From assembly GCF_006738645.1 (NCBI RefSeq), contig NZ_AP019700.1, positions 2,120,001 to 2,184,000 of the forward strand: a stretch of DNA of 64,000 nucleotides, in the 5' to 3' direction. Source of the DNA: Stella humosa. Its GTDB lineage: Bacteria; Pseudomonadota; Alphaproteobacteria; ATCC43930; Allostellaceae. A program made the translations under genes and the position numbers. Below the pieces are notes generated by a model. It was given only the letters and a program-made list of their open reading frames with translations. It was not told where the DNA came from and searched no databases. This document shows positions 57,080 to 64,000 of the stretch, piece by piece (within the stretch, counting starts at the first letter, position 1; every line of letters begins with the position of its first letter).

Positions 57080-58244
57080 ACCCGCTGCCGCTGCGCCCTC
57101 GGGACGCAAGCTGGGGCTGCTGGGAATCCTCGCGCTGGTCGGCGTGGCGGCCCTGGTGACCACCGGCATCATGTCGCGCGAACGCAGCGATGCGCGGGTC
57201 CGCGACTGGACCGACGCCCAGGCGGTGCCGACCGTCGCGGTGGCCGCCCCCGACACCCGCATGCTGGACCCGACCTTCAACCTGCCGGGACGGATCGAGG
57301 CGTTCTCGCGGGCACCGATCCTGGCGCGCGTCAGCGGCTATGTGAAGGCTTGGCACGTCGACATCGGCGCCCCGGTGAAGGCGGGCCAGCTCCTGGCCGA
57401 GATCGAGGCGCCCGACCTCGACCAGCAGTTGCTGCAGGCCCGCGCCGACCTGCTGAACGCACAGGCCAACGCAAGGCTGGCCGACGTCACCCTGAAGCGG
57501 CGGCAGACGCTGGCCAACGCCAACGTCATCTCGCAGCAGAACCTGGACGAGCGCAGCGCCGACCTCGGCAGCAAGCAGGCGGCGGTGAAGGCGAGCCAGG
57601 CCAATGTGGACCGCCTGCTGGCGTTGGCCGCCTACAAGCGCATCACCGCGCCCTTCGACGGCGTCGTCACCGCGCGCGACACCGATGTCGGCGCGCTGAT
57701 CGCGGCCGGCGGCGGCCTGCCGATGTTCGTCATCTCGGACGCGCGCAAGCTGCGCGTCTACGTCAACGTGCCGCAATCCTTCGTGCCGCTGATCCGTGTC
57801 GGCACCAAGGCGCGGATCACGGTGCCCGAATATCCCGACCGCACCTTCGAGGCCGTGGTCGCGGCATCGGCCCAGGCGATCGACGTGGCGACCGGGACGA
57901 CGCGCATGCAGTTGATCGTCGAGAACAACGAGGGCGCCCTGCTGCCCGGCGGCTACGCCAATGTCCGCCTCGACCTGACGCGCGACGTGCAGCCGCTGCA
58001 TGTCCCGGCAAGTGCCCTCATCGTCGGGCGCGAGGGGCTGCGCGTCGCGGTGGTCGACGCCGAAAGCCGCATCCGCTTCAAGACCATCACCATCGCCCGC
58101 GACCTCGGCCGCGAAATCGAGATCGCGACCGGACTCGCAGCCGGCGACCGCGTGGTCGTCACGCCGCCGGACGGTCTGTCGGACGGCGACGAGGTGCGGG
58201 TTGCCGGCACCGCCACCGCCCAGGCGGCCAAGCCCGCGCGCTGA
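57069..58244 (+). CDS. RND efflux pump, periplasmic adaptor protein
   Basis: 391-residue membrane-fusion protein of the HlyD/AcrA family. An N-terminal helix (GLLGILALVGVAALVTTGIM) anchors it. A lipoyl-like half motif (RVSGYVKAWHVDIGAPVKAGQLLAEIEAPDLDQQL) is followed by a helical hairpin rich in Gln/Ala (about 120-200), the second lipoyl half (YKRITAPFDGVVTARDTDVG), a beta barrel and a membrane-proximal domain ending ATGLAAGDRVVVTPPDGLSDGDEV. It overlaps the permease gene by 11 bases. The gene order permease-adaptor is the reverse of acrAB. Confidence 0.9.
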   Translation: MSTEPAAAAPSGRKLGLLGILALVGVAALVTTGIMSRERSDARVRDWTDAQAVPTVAVAAPDTRMLDPTFNLPGRIEAFSRAPILARVSGYVKAWHVDIGAPVKAGQLLAEIEAPDLDQQLLQARADLLNAQANARLADVTLKRRQTLANANVISQQNLDERSADLGSKQAAVKASQANVDRLLALAAYKRITAPFDGVVTARDTDVGALIAAGGGLPMFVISDARKLRVYVNVPQSFVPLIRVGTKARITVPEYPDRTFEAVVAASAQAIDVATGTTRMQLIVENNEGALLPGGYANVRLDLTRDVQPLHVPASALIVGREGLRVAVVDAESRIRFKTITIARDLGREIEIATGLAAGDRVVVTPPDGLSDGDEVRVAGTATAQAAKPAR

Positions 58245-58434
58245 AGCGCAGACGCCGCAACCTCGCAATTGGGGAGCAGCGCAGTGGTCAGGAGACCCAC
58301 TGCGCTGCCGGAATGCCGGAGAGGAGGAGCGGCACCGACATCCCTACATGCCCAATCGGACCAGGCCCTGGCGGTTCCGTCCTGAACCTCCTTCGCCGCG
58401 CTGCGTTGGAAGGTGACCAGCACAAGGAGCGGAG

Positions 58435-58602
58435 ATGCGAGAAGGCGATGCCAGGCCCGCCGATGCCGACGGGCATGTTCCCGACCAGGTCGACCGTGCC
58501 ACGCTGCGGCGCAAGCAAGGCGGTGCCTTGCCGGAATCAGCCACCGCCTCGCCGGATCCGGATGGCGAGCGCGCGGCTCATCCAGATCTGCCAAGGGAAT
58601 GA
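58435..58602 (+). CDS. Possible small protein, 55 residues
   Basis: ATG at 58435 is preceded by an excellent AAGGAG (58424-58429) at normal spacing, which is the main argument for it. The product is hydrophilic and rich in Asp, Pro and Arg (MREGDARPADADGHVPDQVD at the start) and matches no family that I know. It could be a real regulatory or disordered small protein, or chance. Composition is like the surroundings. Confidence 0.3.
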   Translation: MREGDARPADADGHVPDQVDRATLRRKQGGALPESATASPDPDGERAAHPDLPRE

Positions 58603-58648
58603 TTCGGCCGATATGCTGCCCAAGGGTCCAGGTGTGGAGAACACGACG

Positions 58649-58789
58649 ATGAAGACGATCGACCTCGGCGCCGTGCGGCGCTCGATTGCGGGCACCAAGC
58701 TGGCGGGCCACGGCGAGACGGCCGATGGGCCGGTGCGCCAGGACACGGCCAAAGTCGGAAAGCGGTTGCCAGCTCCGACGCGCGACTGA
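58649..58789 (+). CDS. Possible small protein, 46 residues
   Basis: ATG 58649, with GGAG about 10 bases before, encodes MKTIDLGAVRRSIAGTKLAG and a polar C-terminus ending APTRD. It is basic and unrecognised. It ends 6 bases before the strong hairpin at 58796-58826, the expected place for a terminator, which slightly supports it as a transcribed gene. Confidence 0.3.
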   Translation: MKTIDLGAVRRSIAGTKLAGHGETADGPVRQDTAKVGKRLPAPTRD

Positions 58790-58795
58790 AGCCAA

Positions 58796-58826
58796 GCACC
58801 CGCCACCGAGCAATCGGGGCGGGTGC
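58796..58826. terminator. Hairpin terminator between convergent transcripts
   Basis: GCACCCGCC (58796-58804) pairs with GGCGGGTGC (58818-58826), and inside it CCGA/TCGG closes a GCAA tetraloop with one bulged A, giving 13 bp. It begins 5 bases after the treY stop (reading the minus strand) and is followed there by TTGGCTT, so it most likely ends the trehalose operon. It could also end transcripts from the left. Confidence 0.7.
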
Positions 58827-58831
58827 GATCT

Positions 58832-61402
58832 CTAGAAGTCGGGGCCGCGGTCGCGGAGCAATGCGACCGGCAGCGTGCTCAGCAGGTCGGCCACCGCGAT
58901 CCATCCGTCCTGCCCGGCGAACGGGCGGTCGGTCAGCACGTCGTAGAACCGTTCGGAAGCGGGGAGGAGCAGGCGCGTATCCCCCCAGGCCGAGGCGGGG
59001 ATCGAGAGGCTGTCGTCCGCCACCAGCTTGGCAGGCCAGCGCGTCGCCACCGTCACGGCCGTGCCGTCATCCGTCCGGCGGGCGAATGCGACAACATGGT
59101 CGGCGCGTGGTCCCGTGACGGCCAGCGGTCGGTAGTCACCCCTCGCGAAAAGCGCCGGCCGGGCGGCGCGCAGGGCCAGCGCCCGCGCGAGGATGGCCTG
59201 CTTGATCCGCCCGTCGCGCCAGTTCCCGGCGAGTGTGGCCGGCGAAGCCCGGGATTCCAGGCTGGCGGCGCGCTGCGCGTAGTCGACCGGCCGGCGATTG
59301 TCGGGGTCGACCAGGCTGAAGTCCCAGAAGTCAGTGCCCTGGTAGGTGTCCGGCACGCCCGGCGCCGTCAGCCGCAGCAGCATCTGGGCGAGACCATTCA
59401 CGGCCCCTGCGGCGGCAATGCGGCGCGCGAAGGCCGCCAGAGCGCGGACGGTTGCCGGGGTCGCCAGCAGACGGTCGAGAAAGGCGTGGGCGTCGGCCTC
59501 GTAGGCTTCGTCGGGCACGGTCCAATCGGTCGCGAGTTTCGCCTCGCGCAAGGCTTTGAGTTGCCACGCCGCCAGCCGATCGGCGAAGCGGGCGATGCCG
59601 GCGCGGTCGTCGGCCTGGAGGTCGAGGGGCCAGGCGCCGACGATCCCCTGGCACAGCATCAATGCATCGCCCGGCGACGGGGTATCGCCACCCGGCAACC
59701 AGCCGGCGACGGCGGCGGCCCATTCGTCGGGGATCTCGCTCAGGACCGCCAGGCGGGCGCGGACGTCTTCCCCGCGCTTGTGGTCGTGGGTGGCGGTCGC
59801 CAGCAGGGCGGCGGGAAACTGCTCCGCGCGGGTGGCCTGGCGGGCGTGGAAGTCGGCCGTCGACCGGGCAAAGATCGCCGGGTTGGAGCCGACCTCGTTG
59901 CGCGACAGCAGCCGGCCGTGCCGGTAGAAGGCCGTATCCTCGACCGACTTGGCGGTGACCGGCGCGGTCAACTGCTGGAACCGCGCGGCCGCCAGGCGAT
60001 AGGCGCCTTCCATGCCGGCCGGTGCGGCGTGGCCGCCGAGCCAGCCGTCGACGAGGTCCAGCACGGCATGGTCGGCCCGCACCAGGTCCCGGCGCGCTGC
60101 CGCGGCAGCCCGGGCAAAGGCCGTGGCATCGGCGGCCGATCGCCCATCGGTGCCGACATAGGTGCGATAGACCGGGAAATGCGCCAGCAGCGCCGCCAGG
60201 CAGCGGCGGATCGCCGGCCGGGCAATGTCGCGGGTGGCGGGGTCGAGGCAGGCCAGGCGGTGCAGGGCGGCAACGGCGCCGTCCAGTTGGGCCGCGAAGC
60301 TGCGGTCCAGCATCTGGCGGCGCGCCGCCACTTCCTCGCTCGCGAAATCGGCTGGCCGGCCCGACCGTGCGGCCCACAGGCGGCCCAGCGGCCCGGCGCC
60401 GTCCGGGTGGTGCAGCAGGCTGCCGACCTCGTCCATGAAGTCGTAGCCGGTGGTTCCGTCGACCTGCCAGGCATCGGGCACCGGCTCGCCGTCGGCCAGG
60501 ATCTTCTCGACCAGCAGCCAGGCCGGCCGGCCGGGCGCGGCCTCGGCCATGGCCGCCCGCAATCGCCGGCAATAGCCCTCGGGATCGGCCAGGCCGTCGA
60601 CATGATCGACGCGCAGGCCGTCGAGCAGTCCTTCTCCCCACAGACGCAAGATGGTGGCGTGGGTCGCGTCGAATACGGCCGGATCCTCGATCCGGACGCT
60701 CACCAGTTCGCCGACGTCGAAAAAGCGTCGCCAGTTGATGGCATCGCCGGCCGAGCGCCACCAGGCCAGGCGATAGTTCTGGCGTTCCAGCACCCCGTGC
60801 AGGCGGCGGCGGCCGTCCGGCGTCGCCGGATCGAACGCGGCCAGACCGTCGGCCGCGACCTGGCGGTGGCCGGCGGGGGAGAGCGGGAAGACGGTATCGT
60901 GGTGGCGAATCCCATGGCCGAAGACCGGCTCCTGCTCCAGCGTCAGGGCGCCCGCCGCCAGCGCCTCGCCATAGGGCCGGTCGAGGAACGGGCATAGCAC
61001 CCGCCCGGCCAATGCCGGGTCTTCCGAATGCCAGTCGATGTCGAAGGCAGCGGCCCAGCGGCTGGTCGGGCCATGGGCCAGCACGTCCTGCCACCACGCA
61101 TTCTCCGGCCCGACCGCCATGTGGTTCGGCACGATGTCGAGAAGGATGCCGAGACCGGCGGAACGGGCGGTCGCAACCAGGGCCCGGAACCCATCCTCGC
61201 CGCCGAGCTCCGGGTTCACGCGCGTCGGATCGATCACGTCGTAGCCGTGCGGCGAGCCGCGCCGGGCCGCCAGGATCGGCGACAGGTAGAGATGGCTGAT
61301 GCCGAGCCGGGCCAGGTACGGCACCACGCCGGCGGCATCGGCGAAGCCGAAGCCGGCATGGAGTTGCAGGCGATAGGTGGCGCGCAGGTTGGTCGGGATC
61401 AT
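58832..61402 (-). CDS. treY: Malto-oligosyltrehalose synthase
   Basis: 856-residue GH13 enzyme that converts the reducing end of malto-oligosaccharides into a trehalose unit by internal transglycosylation. The N-terminus RATYRLQLHAGFGFADAAGVVPYLARLGISHLYLSPILAARRGSPHGYDV is diagnostic for TreY. GH13 regions follow: LLDIVPNHMAV (region I), GLRVDHVDGL (region II, with the nucleophile Asp) and VEKILADGE (region III Glu). The C-terminus RPFAGQDGWIAVADLLSTLPVALL is also typical. ATG 61402 overlaps the malQ stop by four bases (61399-61402). Last gene of treZ-malQ-treY, which makes trehalose from glycogen or maltodextrin. Confidence 0.94.
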   Translation of the reverse strand: MIPTNLRATYRLQLHAGFGFADAAGVVPYLARLGISHLYLSPILAARRGSPHGYDVIDPTRVNPELGGEDGFRALVATARSAGLGILLDIVPNHMAVGPENAWWQDVLAHGPTSRWAAAFDIDWHSEDPALAGRVLCPFLDRPYGEALAAGALTLEQEPVFGHGIRHHDTVFPLSPAGHRQVAADGLAAFDPATPDGRRRLHGVLERQNYRLAWWRSAGDAINWRRFFDVGELVSVRIEDPAVFDATHATILRLWGEGLLDGLRVDHVDGLADPEGYCRRLRAAMAEAAPGRPAWLLVEKILADGEPVPDAWQVDGTTGYDFMDEVGSLLHHPDGAGPLGRLWAARSGRPADFASEEVAARRQMLDRSFAAQLDGAVAALHRLACLDPATRDIARPAIRRCLAALLAHFPVYRTYVGTDGRSAADATAFARAAAAARRDLVRADHAVLDLVDGWLGGHAAPAGMEGAYRLAAARFQQLTAPVTAKSVEDTAFYRHGRLLSRNEVGSNPAIFARSTADFHARQATRAEQFPAALLATATHDHKRGEDVRARLAVLSEIPDEWAAAVAGWLPGGDTPSPGDALMLCQGIVGAWPLDLQADDRAGIARFADRLAAWQLKALREAKLATDWTVPDEAYEADAHAFLDRLLATPATVRALAAFARRIAAAGAVNGLAQMLLRLTAPGVPDTYQGTDFWDFSLVDPDNRRPVDYAQRAASLESRASPATLAGNWRDGRIKQAILARALALRAARPALFARGDYRPLAVTGPRADHVVAFARRTDDGTAVTVATRWPAKLVADDSLSIPASAWGDTRLLLPASERFYDVLTDRPFAGQDGWIAVADLLSTLPVALLRDRGPDF

Positions 61403-63447
61403 GGCCGCGCCCGGATGCGTGCGACCGCCTCCAGCCTTTCGGCGACGGCAGGCGCGTCCAGCACGCGATCGGCCGGGGCGGGCAGGCGGCGGCGCCAGTT
61501 CGGGTGTTCGTCGATGGTGCCGGGCAGGTTCGGCTGGTCGGGCAGGGCCAGCGCGTCCTCCACCGGCAGCAGCATCAGGTTCGAGCGGGTGCCGGCGACA
61601 TGTCGGACGGCGGCATCGACCACGGGCTCCGCCGTGTCCGGCGGCGCCCCGCCGGCGGCGCCGGAATCCACGAAGGCCTGCCACAGGCGGGTGCGGTCAT
61701 GGTCGCGCTCCGCCACTTCGGCCGGATCGCCGGCATCGAGGCCGGCCACGCCCGCGCGCAGACGGATATCCTCGCCCTGCCACCAGCCGCGGACGCTGGG
61801 CAGGTCGTGGGTCGTCGTCATGGATGCGGCCTCGCTGGTCCATTGGCCGGGCGGCAGGAAGCCGTCGCCCTGGCGCTCGAACCACAGCACCCGCATGCCG
61901 TACACGCCGCGCCGGTCGAGGGCCCGGCGGAAGCCGGGTTCGACCGTGCCCAGGTCCTCGCCGATAACCAGCGCGCGGTGGCGGTGCGATTCGAGGGCCA
62001 CCAGGCGCAGCAGGTCGTCGACGGGATAGGTGATGTAGGCGCCCTCGACCGCACCGGCGCCGTCGGGCACCACCCACAGCCGCGCCAGCCCCATGACATG
62101 GTCGATGCGCACGCCGCCCGAATCCTGCATGGCCGCGCGCAGCGTGGCGATGAACGGGGCAAAGCCCCCGGTGACCAGTGCCGGCGGGGCGAAGGTGGTC
62201 AGGCCCCAGTTCTGGCCGTGGCCATTGATCAGGTCCGGCGGGGCGCCGACCGCCAGGCCGGTCATCACGTCGCCCGGCCGGCTCCAGGCATGGCTGCCGG
62301 CGCCGTCCATGCCGACCGCCATGTCGGCCACGAGGCCGATCCGCATGCCGGCCGCCAGCGCGCGCTGCTGGGCCGCGGCATGCGAGCGCTGGGCGATCCA
62401 TTGCAGAAAGGCATGGAAGGTGACTTCGCGGGCATGCTCGTCGGCGAATGCCGCCACGCCCGGCCCCGCGGCATCGCACAGCGCCGTCGGCCAGTCCTGC
62501 CAGCGCCAGGCGCCACCGCCCGCGACCTGCTGCCGGTGGATCGCCTCGAACCGCGCATGGTCCTCCAGCGACGGGCCGGCCGCCCGGCGAAAGGCCACGA
62601 AGTCGTCGGGCAGTTCGGGCAGGCCGTCGAACAGGGCTCGCAGCATGCGGAACTTGGCGACACCGGCTGCCGGCCAGTCGATCAGCGGCAAGCCCTCCAG
62701 CGCGATCTGCTCGCCCCCCGCGGCGGCAACCGCCGCCGCGACCCGGTCAACTCCCAGCACCATGGCCGGGTCGCCGTGCAGGACATTGAGGAAAAGGCGA
62801 CTGGATGGGCTGTAGGGCCCGAAGCGGGTGGGCTCGGCCGCGAACAGCGCATGACAGGGGCTGAGCGCCAGCGCGTCGGCGCCGTGCCGGGCGGCGGCCT
62901 CCGCCAGCAGCGCCACGCCGCCCATGTCGCCGATCCCGCCATCGCCGTCGCGGCGGATCGCATAGGTCTGCGCCGTCAGGCCCCAGGCCCGGCCTTGCGG
63001 CGCGAGGTCTTCGACGCCGAGGCAGCGCGCCGGTGCCACCGCCAGCACGGTTTCGCGCCCGTCGCGGACCAGCCGGTGGTACCCCGTCTCGGCGATGGCG
63101 GGAACGAAGGTGCGCCCGTCGTCGCCCTGGCCCAGCGTCACGTCCTGCCGCCGTCCGTCTTCCAGCGTCAGTTCGGCGCGAGTGCCGGCCGTGTCGCCCG
63201 GCGGCAGCGTCAAGGGCTGGCCGAGATCGCCGGTGACCAGCGGTTGCGCGGTGCGGCCCGGCGCGTGGTCGCCCAGGTGATGCAGCGACTGCGCGATCTG
63301 GGCCGGACTGTCCGCCGGCAGGCTCATGGCGTCCAGGATACGGCGCAGGATGTCGGGCGCCACGGAACGGCGCTCGGCGCGGTAGTCGACCCATTCGGGA
63401 TGGATGCCGGCCTGCCGGGCCAGGTCGCGCAAGGCCGCGTCGGTCAT
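61399..63447 (-). CDS. malQ: 4-alpha-glucanotransferase
   Basis: 682-residue GH77 amylomaltase that rearranges maltodextrins. Hallmarks: GIGDMGGVALLAEAAARHGADALALSPCHALF, FGPYSPSSRLFLN, the catalytic region VRIDHVMGLARLWVVPDG (nucleophile Asp), ALVIGEDLGTVEPGFRRAL (acid Glu) and TTHDLPSVRGWWQG. I chose ATG 63447, since the 11-residue extension upstream (from 63480) lies inside the treZ coding end. Both ends are in ATGA overlaps with treZ and treY, so all three are translated as a unit. Its role here is probably to provide chains of proper length for TreY/TreZ. Confidence 0.93.
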   Translation of the reverse strand: MTDAALRDLARQAGIHPEWVDYRAERRSVAPDILRRILDAMSLPADSPAQIAQSLHHLGDHAPGRTAQPLVTGDLGQPLTLPPGDTAGTRAELTLEDGRRQDVTLGQGDDGRTFVPAIAETGYHRLVRDGRETVLAVAPARCLGVEDLAPQGRAWGLTAQTYAIRRDGDGGIGDMGGVALLAEAAARHGADALALSPCHALFAAEPTRFGPYSPSSRLFLNVLHGDPAMVLGVDRVAAAVAAAGGEQIALEGLPLIDWPAAGVAKFRMLRALFDGLPELPDDFVAFRRAAGPSLEDHARFEAIHRQQVAGGGAWRWQDWPTALCDAAGPGVAAFADEHAREVTFHAFLQWIAQRSHAAAQQRALAAGMRIGLVADMAVGMDGAGSHAWSRPGDVMTGLAVGAPPDLINGHGQNWGLTTFAPPALVTGGFAPFIATLRAAMQDSGGVRIDHVMGLARLWVVPDGAGAVEGAYITYPVDDLLRLVALESHRHRALVIGEDLGTVEPGFRRALDRRGVYGMRVLWFERQGDGFLPPGQWTSEAASMTTTHDLPSVRGWWQGEDIRLRAGVAGLDAGDPAEVAERDHDRTRLWQAFVDSGAAGGAPPDTAEPVVDAAVRHVAGTRSNLMLLPVEDALALPDQPNLPGTIDEHPNWRRRLPAPADRVLDAPAVAERLEAVARIRARP

Positions 63448-64000
63448 TGCACCCCGTCGAGGAAGGCCAGGGTGGTGCATGGGTCCAGCCGGCCGGCGGC
63501 GGTCGCGGCCAGAAGCGGCCGGCCGCGGAGCGGCGCGATCTCGACCGCGCTCGGGCCCAGGTTGGTGGCCAGCGTCAGGACGGCACCGTCGCCCATGCGC
63601 CAGCGTGCCACGACCGCGGCATGGCCGACCGCATCGGCGTCCAGCGCGCGCGCGCGTTCCAGGCGCGGGACGATCTCGGCCTGCCGCAGGGCCAGCAGGC
63701 GGCGATAGAGCTGCCGCCGTGCCGGTCCGCGTTCGGGATCGGGCTGCGGGATCGACGCCCGGAACGTCGCCTCGGCATTGGGGTCGGGGATGCGCTGGCG
63801 CTGGGCCGGGTCGGCGAAGGCGGGAAAGCGCGCGAACTCCCGCCGCCGGCCCTCGCGCACCGCCTCGTCGAGCGGTGCGCGATGGTCGGTGAAGTACAGA
63901 AAGGGGGTGGTGCTGGCATCCTCTTCGCCCATGAACAGCATGGGGATCTGGGGGGCCAGCAATTGCAGGGCGATGGCCGCCTCCAGCGCCTCCGGGCGGG
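63444..64000 (-). CDS. treZ: Malto-oligosyltrehalose trehalohydrolase (N-terminus outside window)
   Basis: Only the last 184 codons are visible. The text LLAPQIPMLFMGEEDASTTPFLYFTDHRAPLDEAVREGRRREFARFPAF is characteristic of TreZ (GH13), which frees trehalose from the TreY product. A C-terminal beta domain with LTLATNLG and RPLLAATAAG follows. The family is about 580-600 residues, so roughly two thirds lie beyond position 64000. Its stop overlaps the malQ ATG by four bases. The neighbouring malQ and treY genes confirm the assignment. Confidence 0.9.
   Translation of the reverse strand, partial: RPEALEAAIALQLLAPQIPMLFMGEEDASTTPFLYFTDHRAPLDEAVREGRRREFARFPAFADPAQRQRIPDPNAEATFRASIPQPDPERGPARRQLYRRLLALRQAEIVPRLERARALDADAVGHAAVVARWRMGDGAVLTLATNLGPSAVEIAPLRGRPLLAATAAGRLDPCTTLAFLDGVQ

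Larger units (their letters stand above)
58245..58831. other. Long gap of 587 bases: two weak small ORFs, otherwise empty
   Basis: After the efflux adaptor there is no supported gene until treY on the other strand. Plus-strand candidates are ORFs at 58435-58602 and 58649-58789 (listed separately). No tRNA, no repeat unit shared with the rest of the window and no transposase remnants were seen. A hairpin closes the region at 58796-58826. Confidence 0.6.

Noticed and set aside
53936-57280. Minus-strand ORF of 1114 codons
   Set aside because: Antisense of the RND permease; the His/Asp/Gln/Arg-rich translation is typical of antisense frames in GC-rich genes.

Overview
The window is one contiguous stretch of a GC-rich (roughly 70%), densely packed bacterial chromosome. 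Many neighbouring genes share 4-base stop/start overlaps, and GTG and TTG starts occur. Several features point to an alphaproteobacterium, probably of the Rhodospirillales type: a GAAC-N7-GAAC LexA box in front of imuA-imuB-dnaE2, a TPP riboswitch on a ThiXYZ-type transporter, hyuAB hydantoinase genes, a treZ-malQ-treY trehalose operon and several RTX proteins. The order is an inference from gene content, and I cannot name the species. I saw no rRNA, tRNA, CRISPR array, insertion sequence or phage gene.

Layout. 1-2256 (minus): riboswitch-controlled thiamine-precursor ABC transporter. 2351-3268: EamA exporter. 3448-7761: polar amino-acid ABC transporter (Tat-exported binding protein, two permeases, ATPase) followed without a gap by a histone-deacetylase-family deacetylase that seems to start at CTG. 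7774-11241: DUF192 protein, an adenosine-deaminase-like lipoprotein and a trypsin-like RTX protease. 11213-12918 (minus): msrB-msrA-phyH. 13050-14818: GST and an ankyrin protein. 14870-20613: LexA box and imuA-imuB-dnaE2 mutasome. 20620-24746 (minus): alkB, a conserved unknown, DUF72, an HtrA-like protease, an AHSA1/SRPBCC protein and an NTF2-like protein. 24862-28569: alpha/beta hydrolase and an M10 RTX metalloprotease. 28575-32616 (minus): Spx/ArsC-like protein and hyuB/hyuA.

32797-47939 (all minus) is the most unusual part. Three tandem paralogues, each with a 7-bladed FG-GAP (integrin-alpha-like) propeller, a polyproline linker, a cadherin-like domain and RTX repeats, are followed by a GT4 glycosyltransferase, an FkbM methyltransferase, a TIGR03032 protein, a TPR-GT41 (O-GlcNAc-transferase-like) protein and a frameshifted pure-RTX protein. 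The arrangement suggests secreted calcium-binding surface proteins encoded beside their own glycosylation genes.

48053-58244: a TPP-dependent decarboxylase-like enzyme, a second EamA exporter, dinB, an unrecognised 597-residue protein with glycosyltransferase-like and alginate-lyase-like parts, and a two-gene RND efflux system. 58245-58831 is the only long gap and holds two doubtful small ORFs and a terminator-like hairpin. 58832-64000 (minus): treZ (partial), malQ and treY.

The window encodes six RTX proteins, all ending in Asp plus hydrophobic residues as type I secretion substrates do, yet no type I exporter. At least two genes (imuA and the RTX gene at 32797-34801) show local frame disruption in G-rich runs, so sequencing error should be excluded before biology is inferred.
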